Numbered from the stretch's first letter, positions 1-8,010 are shown. The stretch is 15,401 bases of DNA from DATLFS01 sp035540935 (GCA_035540935.1 DATLFS010000011.1:1-15401), one strand, 5' to 3'. Notes: a model not told the origin generated them from the letters alone. Made by a program: numbers and translations.

Positions 1-779
1 AGACACATTCCGACGGCAGCGTCGTCATCTTTTGGGATGTGGATGCCCCGGCCACCCTCGGGCGCATGGAGCGTTCGGATTCGGATCCGCTCCGTACGCT
101 CGTCCCGGAGTTCGACGCCGTCTTCACCTACGGTGGCGGCGATCCGGTCGTCGACCGTTACACGGCGCTCGGCGCGCGCTCCTGCGATCCCGTCTACAAC
201 GCTCTCGATCCGGACACGCACTTCCCCGTTGAACGCGACCCGGATCTCGTCGCCGATCTGGCTTTCCTGGGGAACCGCCTTCCCGACCGGGAGGCGCGTG
301 TCGACCGATTCTTCTTCGACGCTGCACGCAGCGTGCCCGACCGCCGGTTCTTGTTGGGCGGAGCGGGGTGGGACCCGGCGTCGCTCCCCGGCAACGTCGC
401 GTATGTCGGGCATGTCGCGCCCGACCGTCATAACGCGTTCAACTGTTCACCTCTCGCCGTCCTCAACGTGAGCCGAGAGTCGATGGCGGCGAACGGGTAT
501 TCGCCTGCGACGCGGGTGTTCGAGGCTGCCGGCGCCGGGGCGTGTCTGATAACGGATGCATGGGAGGGCATTGAGCTGTTCCTAGAGCCGGGGCGAGAGG
601 TGCTGGTCGCGGCCGACGGGGAAGAGGTGGCGAAGCATCTCGCTACGCTCGATAGAGAGAGCGCGCAGATGATCGGAGAGGCGGCTCGCCGGCGGATCTG
701 CCGCGAGCACACGTATGGACGGCGCGCCGAGCAGGTGGAGGCCCTCCTCGACGAACTCCTGGCGAGGCGGAGCCGGTGA
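1..779 (+). CDS. CgeB-like glycosyltransferase, 5'-truncated by window edge
   Basis: The reading frame (first full codon at base 3) is open through the left window edge, so the N-terminal half is missing; about 258 codons remain. A GTG at 39 is only an internal codon. The visible part looks like the C-terminal Rossmann half of a GT-B glycosyltransferase of the CgeB / glycosyl-transferase group 1 type. It has a segment YGGGDPV, then NVSRESM followed by GYSPATRVFEAAGAGACLIT, the usual nucleotide-sugar binding region with its Glu, and a C-terminal helix rich in Arg. The protein would transfer a sugar from a nucleotide donor; the acceptor is unknown. The same motifs recur in the next gene (NVTRTQM, GYSPSVRLFEAA), so the two are tandem paralogues. 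The stop overlaps the next start by 4 bases (GTGA), which indicates an operon. Family assignment is fairly sure, substrate is not. Confidence 0.8.
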   Translation, partial: THSDGSVVIFWDVDAPATLGRMERSDSDPLRTLVPEFDAVFTYGGGDPVVDRYTALGARSCDPVYNALDPDTHFPVERDPDLVADLAFLGNRLPDREARVDRFFFDAARSVPDRRFLLGGAGWDPASLPGNVAYVGHVAPDRHNAFNCSPLAVLNVSRESMAANGYSPATRVFEAAGAGACLITDAWEGIELFLEPGREVLVAADGEEVAKHLATLDRESAQMIGEAARRRICREHTYGRRAEQVEALLDELLARRSR

Positions 780-2647
780 AGATAGTCGTCTTCCCCCTGT
801 CGATCACCTCGTCGTGGGGGAACGGTCACGCGACCAACTACCGCGCTCTCGCTCACGCGCTGCGCGACCGAGGTCACGAGGTCGTCTTCCTCGAACGTGA
901 CGTCCCCTGGTACGCCTCGCACCGCGACCTCACGGAGATCCCGGGCGTGTCGATCCGCCTTTATGGCGCGGTCGATGAGCTCCCGAAGTTTCGCTCGGAG
1001 GTAGGCGCCGCGGATCTCGTGATGATCGGTTCCTACGTTCCCGACGGGGTCGAGGTGTCGGAGTGGGTCCTGCGGGAAGCGAGCGGAGTCACGACGTTCT
1101 TCGACATCGACACGCCCGTCACGCTCGAGAAGCTGGGATCCGGCGACGAGGAGTATCTGTCGGCCGGTCTCGTGGAGCGTTTCGACCTGTATCTCTCGTT
1201 CACGGGTGGGCCGACGCTCGACGTCCTCGAATCGCGCTACGGCGCCCGCCGCGCCCTCTGGTTCCCGTGCTTCGTCGACCCGGAGCGATACCGGCCCGAG
1301 AGGGTCGACCAGGTGTGGGAACTCGGCTACCTCGGGACGTTCAGCGCCGATCGAGCTGCGTCGGTGGAGCGTCTGCTGATCGAACCGGCGCGCCGGATGG
1401 AGAAGGCGAGGTTCGTGGTGGCGGGGCCGGATCATCCGGCGGACGCGTGGCCGCCGAACGTCGAGGTCATCCCGCATCTCGCGCCGCCCCGGCATTCCGG
1501 CTTCTACGGTAGTCAGCGCTTCACGTTGAACGTGACGAGGACGCAGATGATCCGCGCCGGCTACTCACCCAGCGTCCGGTTGTTCGAAGCCGCGGCATGC
1601 GGCGTGCCCGTGATCAGCGACGGGTGGCCGGGGATCGACGAGGTCTTCAAGCCGGACGAAGAGATCCTCCTGGCGCACGACGCGGACGACGTTGTGAAGT
1701 ACCTGCAAGAGGTAGACGATGATCGCAGGCGGGAGATAGCCGAAGCCGCGCGGCGGCGGGTTCTGGGCGAGCACACCGCGGAGGTGCGTGTCGTGCAACT
1801 GGAGGAGGCGGTTCAAGGGGCCGGATCGCCGCGCGCCTCTGCGCGGCCACTCGAGACGTTGCAGTCGACCGGCACGGCGGCGGGCGACGACGAGATCGGG
1901 CGCGAGATCGCGCGCCTCGGGCCGTGGTTCCATAATCTCCATCTCCCCTCCGGACACCAAACGGCGCCGGATCATCCACTCGGGGACTTCCCCAACTTCA
2001 AGTGGGAGCAGGTGAAGACGGCGTTACCCGACGACCTCACCGGCTGGACCGTGCTCGACATCGGGTGCAACGCCGGCTTCTATACGTACCGGCTGGCCGC
2101 CAGGGGAGCGCAAGTGCTCGCCGTCGATCACGACGAGCACTACCTGCGCCAGGCGCGATGGGCCCGGGAACGGTTCCACCTTCCGGGCGAGGTGAGTTTC
2201 CGTCAGATGAGCGTCTACGACCTCGCCCGGCTCGAAGGTCGCTTCGATCTGGTCCTCTTCATGGGGGTCCTGTATCACCTGCGTTACCCGCTGCTGGCGC
2301 TGGATCTGGTGGCGGAGAAGGTGGGACGGCTGCTGCTCCTGCAGACGCTCACGATGCCCCAGGACGAACCGTCTGTGCGCCCGGTCGACGACGTAGACAT
2401 CGACGAGCGCGCACGGCTGACCGAAGGAGGATGGCCGCGCGCGGCATTCGTCGAGCACCGGCTCGCAGGTGATGACACCAACTGGTGGGTCCCGAACCGC
2501 GCTTGCGTCGAAGCCATGGTGAGAAGCGCCGGCCTCCAGGTGGTGCAGAATCCTGCTCACGAGTTCTTTTTGTGCGAGCGAAGAGGCGGCGGTGTCGAAG
2601 GGGAGCTGAACGCGGTGCGCAAAGCGTTCGAAGGAGGCGGATCGTGA
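776..2647 (+). CDS. Two-domain protein: CgeB-like glycosyltransferase fused to CmoB/DUF1698-like SAM methyltransferase
   Basis: This 623-aa protein starts at a GTG that overlaps the previous stop (GTGA), with a purine-rich GAGGCGGAG stretch before it. Residues 1 to about 345 are a CgeB-like GT-B glycosyltransferase: an N-terminal SITSSWGNGHATNYRALA segment and a C-terminal NVTRTQM...GYSPSVRLFEAAACGVPVIS donor-binding region. After a short Gly/Ser/Ala linker, residues about 373-615 form a class I methyltransferase. Its SAM motif I is VLDIGCNAGFYT (from residue 426), the next acidic residue is in AVDHDEHYL, and FMGVLYHLRYP (from residue 496) matches the CmoB/DUF1698 signature; WWVPNRACVEAMVRSAGL lies near the end. 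It resembles the family I remember as TIGR04290, but I could not check this. Likely role: sugar transfer and O-methylation of a glycan by one polypeptide. No signal peptide, so cytoplasmic. The end overlaps ugd by 4 bases. Confidence 0.82.
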   Translation: MKIVVFPLSITSSWGNGHATNYRALAHALRDRGHEVVFLERDVPWYASHRDLTEIPGVSIRLYGAVDELPKFRSEVGAADLVMIGSYVPDGVEVSEWVLREASGVTTFFDIDTPVTLEKLGSGDEEYLSAGLVERFDLYLSFTGGPTLDVLESRYGARRALWFPCFVDPERYRPERVDQVWELGYLGTFSADRAASVERLLIEPARRMEKARFVVAGPDHPADAWPPNVEVIPHLAPPRHSGFYGSQRFTLNVTRTQMIRAGYSPSVRLFEAAACGVPVISDGWPGIDEVFKPDEEILLAHDADDVVKYLQEVDDDRRREIAEAARRRVLGEHTAEVRVVQLEEAVQGAGSPRASARPLETLQSTGTAAGDDEIGREIARLGPWFHNLHLPSGHQTAPDHPLGDFPNFKWEQVKTALPDDLTGWTVLDIGCNAGFYTYRLAARGAQVLAVDHDEHYLRQARWARERFHLPGEVSFRQMSVYDLARLEGRFDLVLFMGVLYHLRYPLLALDLVAEKVGRLLLLQTLTMPQDEPSVRPVDDVDIDERARLTEGGWPRAAFVEHRLAGDDTNWWVPNRACVEAMVRSAGLQVVQNPAHEFFLCERRGGGVEGELNAVRKAFEGGGS

Positions 2648-3963
2648 AGCTGGGCGTCGTCGGGCTGGGTCATGTCGGTCTCGTCTCCGCGGCGTGCTTT
2701 GCGCACGTGGGTCATGACGTGGTCGGCGTGGATGCTCGGCCTGAGCGCATCGACGACCTGGAGAGCGGAAAGATGCCCTTCTACGAGCCGGGTCTAGAGA
2801 AGGTCGTCGCCGAAGCCACTAGCGCGGGGAGGCTCATCTTCGACAGAGACCTCGCCAACGCCGTTCGGGATGCGGATGCGGTTTTCATCTGTGTCGGTAC
2901 GCCGTCGCTCTCGTCGGGTGAGGCCGACCTCTCGCAGGTCGAGGGGCTCGCGGTGCAGCTGGCCCGCCACCTCGGTGACGGGCATTACCGCGTGCTGGTC
3001 GAGAAGAGCACGGTGCCGGTGCGGACGGGGGAGCGCATCTACAGGACGATCCGGCGGCTCACGGACGACGAATTCGACGTCGCCTCCAATCCGGAGTTCC
3101 TGCGCGAGGGGTCCGCGGTTCACGACACACTCCATCCCGACCGCATCGTGTTGGGCTCACCGTCGCCGCGCGCGACGGAGGTACTGGAACGGGTCTACCA
3201 GCCCATCGTGGAGCGCTCCGGGTGCGAGACGGTCGTCACGGACGTGTACACCGCAGAGATGATCAAGCACGCGAGCAATGCCTTCCTCGCGACGAAGATC
3301 TCGTTCATCAACGCGGTGGCGGAGCTTTGCGAGGCGGTAGGTGCCGACGTCGAGGTGGTGGCGAAGGGCATGGGACTCGATCCGCGGATCGGCTCCGGTT
3401 TCCTGCGGGCGGGCATCGGCTACGGCGGCTCGTGTTTCCCGAAGGATGTGGCGGCCTTCGCCGCGTTGGGCGAACGCCTGGTGGGTGACTTCGACCTGCT
3501 GCGGGCGGTGCAGAAGATCAACGAACGCGCACCGCGACGCCTCCTCGACAAACTGCGCTCGGAACTCTGGTACTTCAACGAGAAACGGATCGCCGTTCTC
3601 GGCCTGTCCTTCAAGCCCGGCACCGACGACATGCGCGAGGCGCCTTCGGTCCGCGTGATCCGGGCGCTCCTCGACGACGGGGCACAGGTGGTGGCGTACG
3701 ACCCCGTTGCGGTGCCGAAGGCCAAGGAGATCCTTCCTCCTGAGGTCGAGTTCGTGAGCGCGCCTCTGGACGCGATGGAGGACGCTCATGCCGCCGTGAT
3801 CCTTACCGATTGGGATGAGATCCAGGGGCTTTCGCCCGACGATTTCAGGCGAACGTTGCGGTTCCCGATCGTGGCGGATGGGCGGAATCTCTTCGATCCC
3901 GAGGAGATGAGGCGCGCCGGCGTCACATATCTCTCGGTAGGCCGCAAGGCGGTGCATCCGTGA
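2644..3963 (+). CDS. ugd: UDP-glucose 6-dehydrogenase
   Basis: Oxidises UDP-glucose to UDP-glucuronate with two NAD+ in the cytoplasm. I chose the GTG at 2644 because the protein then begins KLGVVGLGHVG, the NAD-binding Gly motif (G7, G9, G12), exactly at the expected N-terminus, and GTGA overlaps the upstream stop; an in-frame extension back to 2485 would run through the methyltransferase gene. At 439 aa it has normal family length. The catalytic cysteine is C264 in GYGGSCFPKD, preceded by the central-domain segment EMIKHASNAFLATKISFINA. The C-terminal UDP-binding domain is present (VLGLSFKPGTDDMREAPS). The next gene uses its product, so the pair makes UDP-xylose. Operon position 3, with a 4-base overlap at each end. 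Confidence 0.95.
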   Translation: MKLGVVGLGHVGLVSAACFAHVGHDVVGVDARPERIDDLESGKMPFYEPGLEKVVAEATSAGRLIFDRDLANAVRDADAVFICVGTPSLSSGEADLSQVEGLAVQLARHLGDGHYRVLVEKSTVPVRTGERIYRTIRRLTDDEFDVASNPEFLREGSAVHDTLHPDRIVLGSPSPRATEVLERVYQPIVERSGCETVVTDVYTAEMIKHASNAFLATKISFINAVAELCEAVGADVEVVAKGMGLDPRIGSGFLRAGIGYGGSCFPKDVAAFAALGERLVGDFDLLRAVQKINERAPRRLLDKLRSELWYFNEKRIAVLGLSFKPGTDDMREAPSVRVIRALLDDGAQVVAYDPVAVPKAKEILPPEVEFVSAPLDAMEDAHAAVILTDWDEIQGLSPDDFRRTLRFPIVADGRNLFDPEEMRRAGVTYLSVGRKAVHP

Positions 3964-4910
3964 AACATGCGGTCGTTACGGGCGGAGCCGGATTCCTCGG
4001 CTCCCACCTCTGCGACCGGCTGCTCGCCGACGGCTTCCGCGTCACGTGCATCGATAACTTCCTCAGCGGCCGCAGGACCAACATCGAGCATCTGCTCGGG
4101 CACCGCGACTTCGCTCTTGTCGACCACGACATCTGCCGGCCGCTTCCCAACCTGGGCGCGGTGGACGACATCTTCCATCTCGCGTCACCTGCGAGCCCGC
4201 CGCACTATCTCGAGCATCCTCTCGAGACGCTCGACGTCGGCAGCATCGGAACTCGCAACATGCTCGAGCTCGCCCGCCGGACTCGCGCCGTGTTGCTCTT
4301 CACGTCGACCTCCGAGGTGTACGGGGATCCGGAGGTGTCGCCCCAGCCGGAGTCGTATCGCGGCAACGTGTCGACCACCGGGCCGCGCGCTGTCTACGAC
4401 GAGGCGAAGCGGTTCTCGGAGGCGCTCGTGAGTGCCTACCGCAGGACCTTCGATGTCGACGTTCGTATCGCCCGCATCTTCAACACGTATGGCCCCCGAC
4501 TTGCCCCGGGAGACGGACGTGTGATCTCGAACTTCGTCCGGCAGGCGCTGACGGGAGAGCCGCTGACGATCTACGGGGACGGCTCGCAGACGCGCAGCTT
4601 CTGTTACGTAGACGATCTGATCGACGGCATCATGTCCCTGCGCTCATCGTCCGAGATCGATCCGGTGAACCTCGGGAACCCTGACGAGAGGACGGTCCGC
4701 GAGGTCGCGCACTTGGTCATAAGGCTGACGGGGTCGTCCTCTCGGTTGGTGCACGAAGCTCTGCCGCACGATGATCCGAAGCAACGTCGACCCGACATCA
4801 CCCGCGCTCGCGAGCGACTCGGATGGGAGCCGCGCGTACCGCTCGAGGAGGGTTTACAGCGGACGATCGAGTGGTTCCGGGAGCACATCGCCGGCCGCCA
4901 GCCGGCCTAA
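3960..4910 (+). CDS. uxs: UDP-glucuronate decarboxylase (UDP-xylose synthase), extended SDR family
   Basis: Converts UDP-glucuronate to UDP-xylose with retained NAD+. The 316-aa protein starts at a GTG overlapping the ugd stop (GTGA). It shows the extended short-chain dehydrogenase layout: TGGAGFLGSHL nucleotide motif at residues 7-17, then STSEVYGDPEV, the Glu-containing motif typical of UXS decarboxylases, and catalytic Y146/K150 in RAVYDEAKR. NTYGPR and IYGDGSQTRSFCYVDDLI follow, as in UXS and related NDP-sugar enzymes. The usual NPIGPRACYDEGKR of UXS reads STTGPRAVYDEAKR here, so a related activity such as 4-epimerisation cannot be excluded. The last gene of the four-gene sugar operon, its 3' end overlaps the convergent GH1 gene by 57 bases. 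I saw no hairpin-plus-T-run terminator. Confidence 0.88.
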   Translation: MKHAVVTGGAGFLGSHLCDRLLADGFRVTCIDNFLSGRRTNIEHLLGHRDFALVDHDICRPLPNLGAVDDIFHLASPASPPHYLEHPLETLDVGSIGTRNMLELARRTRAVLLFTSTSEVYGDPEVSPQPESYRGNVSTTGPRAVYDEAKRFSEALVSAYRRTFDVDVRIARIFNTYGPRLAPGDGRVISNFVRQALTGEPLTIYGDGSQTRSFCYVDDLIDGIMSLRSSSEIDPVNLGNPDERTVREVAHLVIRLTGSSSRLVHEALPHDDPKQRRPDITRARERLGWEPRVPLEEGLQRTIEWFREHIAGRQPA

Positions 4911-6035
4911 CCAGCGAGCGCTGGGCTTCGGTCTCCGCTCTTGCGTCTCGCGGTCGACCGCGATGAGACCGAACTTCGGCCCGTATCCGTGATGCCACTC
5001 GAAGTTGTCGAGCGCCGTCCAATACAGATAGCCGCGCACGTCGATCCCGTCGCGGAGACAGCGCGTCAGGCCGCGCAGCGCCTCCTCGACGAAGGCGGCG
5101 CGCCGCGAGTCGTCGTCGGTCGCGATCCCGTTCTCGGTGACGAGGATCGGAAGGGTCGGTAGCCGTAGCGCGGTCCGGCGCACGACCGCCTCTAGTGCGT
5201 CGGGCCAGAACTCGTAGCCCATCGCCGTCAGCTCGACGCCGTCCTCCACGTTCGTGACACCTTCGGCCGATACGCGGTGCCGCGTGTAGACGTTGACGCC
5301 GATGAAGTCGTCGTCGCGGGATGCGTCGAGGAAGACGTCTTCCCGCAGCCGGCGGATCTCATCGAGCGTGATCTCGCCTCCGTCCACCGGGGTCCATTCC
5401 GTCATCGCGACCGCCCAACCGACTCGGAGCGACGAGTCCACGTCGCGGATAGCGGCACGCGCTTTGTGGTGTGCGGTGACGAACTGCTCCGTCGCGCGAA
5501 CCCGGGCGTCCCGGTCCCGGAGGCCGGGGGGGAACCACCCGAGTTCGTAGCCGAGCAGCGGCGGCATGTTCGGCTCGTTGATGGTGAGCGCGGTATCGAT
5601 GCTTCCGGCTAGGCGTCTCGCGGCCACCTCACAGAAGCGCGCGAACCGATCGGGCGTGCGGGGGTTCTCCCAGGCACCGTCGCGCGCGATCCACAACGGG
5701 TTCGTGAAGTGGTGGAAGGTCGGGAAGGGCCTGATCCCGTGCCTATGGCACGACTCGACCATCCTCAGGTAGTGGTCGAGCTCTCCGTGATCGAACTCAC
5801 CCTCGGCGGGCTCGATCCTCGACCACTCCAGCGAGAACCGGTACGTGTTGAAGCCCAGCTCGGCGATGAGAGCGATGTCGTCGTCGAACCTCCGGTAGTG
5901 ATCACATGCGATCCCGGACGGCTCGGAGCAGCGTCCCGGCAGGGCCTCCCATTCGGTCCAGTCGTTCGTCTGCCCGCCCTCCACCTGATGGGCGCTCGTG
6001 GCAACCCCCCAGAGGAAACCAGTCGGACATCGCAT
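4854..6035 (-). CDS. Glycoside hydrolase family 1 beta-glycosidase
   Basis: A 393-aa retaining beta-glycosidase (beta-glucosidase type). It begins with the GH1 N-terminal signature FLWGVATSAHQVEGG (sugar-binding Q17) and has FPTFHHFTNPLW, the acid/base Glu E154 in TINEPN, and the nucleophile E301 in VTENG; YLYWTALDNFEW and YGPKFGLIAVD form the aglycone and glucose site near the end. It is shorter than the usual 440-470 aa, with compact loops, but no catalytic element is missing. There is no signal peptide, so it is probably cytoplasmic and acts on imported or internally made glycosides. A -10-like TAGCAT lies 6 nt before the ATG, which suggests a leaderless mRNA. It is divergent from the arginase-fold gene (44-bp gap) and convergent with uxs (57-bp overlap). 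Substrate is not predictable. Confidence 0.93.
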   Translation of the reverse strand: MRCPTGFLWGVATSAHQVEGGQTNDWTEWEALPGRCSEPSGIACDHYRRFDDDIALIAELGFNTYRFSLEWSRIEPAEGEFDHGELDHYLRMVESCHRHGIRPFPTFHHFTNPLWIARDGAWENPRTPDRFARFCEVAARRLAGSIDTALTINEPNMPPLLGYELGWFPPGLRDRDARVRATEQFVTAHHKARAAIRDVDSSLRVGWAVAMTEWTPVDGGEITLDEIRRLREDVFLDASRDDDFIGVNVYTRHRVSAEGVTNVEDGVELTAMGYEFWPDALEAVVRRTALRLPTLPILVTENGIATDDDSRRAAFVEEALRGLTRCLRDGIDVRGYLYWTALDNFEWHHGYGPKFGLIAVDRETQERRPKPSARWLGRLAAGDVLPEPLDRPL

Positions 6036-6041
6036 CGGCCG

Positions 6042-6073
6042 ATGCTAGTCCCGAGCGCCGGCTCCTCTACGAT
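6042..6073. promoter_or_regulatory. Divergent promoter region with two -10-like boxes, both placed for leaderless transcripts
   Basis: The 44-bp gap between the divergent starts holds TAGCAT (read on the minus strand, plus-strand 6042-6047), exactly 6 nt before the GH1 ATG, and TACGAT (6068-6073, plus strand), exactly 6 nt before the ATG at 6080. Both fit TANNNT. With these spacings transcription would begin at or next to the A of ATG. Neither gene has a Shine-Dalgarno sequence. No convincing -35 hexamer is seen for either, so this rests on -10 position only. Confidence 0.45.
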
Positions 6074-6079
6074 GCCGCG

Positions 6080-6967
6080 ATGCGTCGGTGCGACCTCTGG
6101 GGCTTTCCGTTCGACGGCGCCGCGACCCTTGGATGGCCGGGGGCGCGCTACGCGCCGGCGAAGGTGCGGGCCGCTCTGTCGTGGATGAAGATGCGCCTCG
6201 AGGAGGGGCGCATCTTCTCGACGGAAGAAGACCGGATCCTCGACGTGGGGGCGGATCTACTTCGCGACCGCGGCGACGTCGACGTCGTTCCGCACGACCT
6301 GGTGACGTCTCTGGACCTCTGCTCGGCGGCGGTCTCTGACTCGGTCCGCTCGGGGAGCGTGCCGATCGTGGTCGGCGGCGACGACTCGCAGCTCTTCGCA
6401 ACCGTGCGCGGCTTCCACGATGCGGTCGAGGGGTCGGTCGCCCTCATCCACTTCGACGCTCACCTCGATCTCCTCGACGAGAGTCGGGAGCAGGGTCGCT
6501 ACAGTCAGTCGAGCGGGATGCGGAGGTGCCTCGAGCTCGAGCGCCTCTCGCCGGAACGGTCGATGCAGGTGGCCGTGCGGAACTTCAACTTCCCATCGTC
6601 GGACGAGGTCGCCAAGGAAAGCGGGCTCGGCCGGATGACCGCCGCGGAGTTCCACTCGCTCGGCACGCACGACGCGGTGGCGAAGATCGCGACGCGGATC
6701 CGCGGTGCCGACCACGTGGTCTTCTCGTTCGACATCGATGCCGTGGACCCGGCGTTCGCTCCCGGTGCGGGTGCGCACGAGCCGGGCGGGTTGACGTCGC
6801 GCCAGGCTCTCGATGCGGTGCGGATGCTGGCGCCGCGCTGCAGCGGGTTCGCCGTCGCGGAGGTCAACCCGATGACGGATGTCGGCGACGTGACGAGCAC
6901 CCTCGCTGCGTATCTCGTGTGGTCGTTCGCCGTCTACGGCGCGCCGGACGCGTCGCCGAGCTCCTGA
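6080..6967 (+). CDS. Arginase/agmatinase-fold (ureohydrolase family) protein with altered active-site residues
   Basis: A 295-aa protein of the ureohydrolase fold (arginase, agmatinase, guanidinobutyrase), normally Mn2+ enzymes that release urea from guanidino compounds. I chose the ATG at 6080 because the first beta-strand (LWGFPFDGA) starts there and a -10 box sits 6 nt upstream; upstream codons overlap the GH1 gene. Family motifs seen: VVGGDDSQLF (residues 97-106), FDAHLDL (D126, H128, D130), FSFDIDAVDPAFAPG (D218, D220) and AEVNPMTD near the C-terminus. Two positions differ from the canonical pattern: the His of GGDHS, a metal-A ligand, is Asp (D102), and the SHGT/HG loop carrying the catalytic His reads YSQSSGM (141-147). 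Fold is fairly certain; the substrate, and even hydrolase activity, are open. The end overlaps the convergent E1 alpha gene by 34 bases. Confidence 0.85.
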   Translation: MRRCDLWGFPFDGAATLGWPGARYAPAKVRAALSWMKMRLEEGRIFSTEEDRILDVGADLLRDRGDVDVVPHDLVTSLDLCSAAVSDSVRSGSVPIVVGGDDSQLFATVRGFHDAVEGSVALIHFDAHLDLLDESREQGRYSQSSGMRRCLELERLSPERSMQVAVRNFNFPSSDEVAKESGLGRMTAAEFHSLGTHDAVAKIATRIRGADHVVFSFDIDAVDPAFAPGAGAHEPGGLTSRQALDAVRMLAPRCSGFAVAEVNPMTDVGDVTSTLAAYLVWSFAVYGAPDASPSS

Positions 6968-8010
6968 CGCGCGGCGGCGAACGTCCACGGGTCGGGTCCC
7001 GCGTAGACGTGCTCGAACAGCACGTCGGGCGGAGGCGCGTCGCCCTCTTCGAGCTCGACCACGGCCTCGGCGATCCGCTCTTTGGCCCCGGCGAGGATCG
7101 CGTCGACGCCCGAACGGTCGAGGACGCCGCCGCGGATCAGGTAGTCGGCGAAACGACCCAGCGGCTCCAGGCGTCTCCACTCCTCGGTCAAGCCCTCGTC
7201 CCGATAGCGGCCGGGATCGTCGGCCGTGCCGTGAGGCGCCAGCCGGTAGCAGAAGGCTTCGATGAGGGTTGGACCGTCACCAGCCTCCGCCCGAGCGCGG
7301 GCGTCGGACGTCGCTTTCCAGCACGCGAGCGGGTCGAATCCATCGATCCGCACACCCGGCATCCCGTAGGCGTCCGCTTTCTCCGCCACCGTCGCGGTCG
7401 CCATCTGCCGCGAGACGGGGGTCGAGATGGCCCATTGGTTGTTGGTGCAGAAGAAGATCGTCGGGGTCTTGAAGACGGCGGCGAAGTTCATGGCCTCGTG
7501 GAAGTCGCCCTCGCTGGTGGCGCCGTCCCCGAAGAAGACGAGCGACGCGACGTTCTCACCTTTCGTCTTGGCCGCCCATGCGAGACCGACGGCATGAGGG
7601 ATCTGCGTCCCGATCGCCACGGTCATCGGCGCCACTCGGTGCTCGCGCGCGATCCAGAATCCGTGCTCGCCCCCGTAACCGCGGCGGTACTTGTAGATCT
7701 TGGAGGGGCGTACGCCGCGGAGGATGCCGATGGCGCTCTGCCGGTAAGACGGAAAGATCCAGTCACCGTCGGCGAGCGCATGGAACGCGCCGGCCTGCGT
7801 GCCTTCCTCACCCCAGAAGGGAGGGTAGGTGCCGATCCGACCCTGTCGCTGGAGCGCCACCGCCCGCTCGTCGAAGGTGCGGAGGAAGGCGATGCTCTCG
7901 AGGATGGCCACGAGGCGATCGTCGGTGAGCCCGTCGGGCGGCGGACGGTCCGGGAGATCTCCCCCGTCGCCGACGAACCTCTCGACGTCGTCCGGTATGA
8001 GCTGCGTCAT
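6934..8010 (-). CDS. pdhA: Thiamine-diphosphate-dependent 2-oxoacid dehydrogenase E1 component, alpha subunit (pyruvate dehydrogenase type)
   Basis: The 358-aa product decarboxylates a 2-oxo acid (probably pyruvate) with ThDP as the alpha half of an E1 heterotetramer. The ThDP/Mg motif runs from GDGATSEGDFHEAMN (from G161) to NN at 190-191. Upstream are FPSYR (residues 86-90), MTVAIGTQIPHAVGLAWA, and downstream STPVSRQ and DDPGRYRDEG, the region homologous to the phosphorylation loop. Length is typical (350-370). Start choice is uncertain: the ATG at 8010 has AGGA 8 nt upstream and a TAGGAT 7 nt upstream, while an in-frame ATG at 8019 adds three residues. The frame is open to 8559, but the added sequence is low-complexity and overlaps another gene. 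No E1 beta or E2 follows, so the partner must be elsewhere. Branched-chain or acetoin specificity cannot be excluded. Confidence 0.88.
   Translation of the reverse strand: MTQLIPDDVERFVGDGGDLPDRPPPDGLTDDRLVAILESIAFLRTFDERAVALQRQGRIGTYPPFWGEEGTQAGAFHALADGDWIFPSYRQSAIGILRGVRPSKIYKYRRGYGGEHGFWIAREHRVAPMTVAIGTQIPHAVGLAWAAKTKGENVASLVFFGDGATSEGDFHEAMNFAAVFKTPTIFFCTNNQWAISTPVSRQMATATVAEKADAYGMPGVRIDGFDPLACWKATSDARARAEAGDGPTLIEAFCYRLAPHGTADDPGRYRDEGLTEEWRRLEPLGRFADYLIRGGVLDRSGVDAILAGAKERIAEAVVELEEGDAPPPDVLFEHVYAGPDPWTFAAARQELGDASGAP

Noticed and set aside
2485..2643. N-terminal extension of UDP-glucose dehydrogenase
   Set aside because: It overlaps the methyltransferase domain, is Arg-rich without homology, and the NAD motif begins exactly at GTG 2644.
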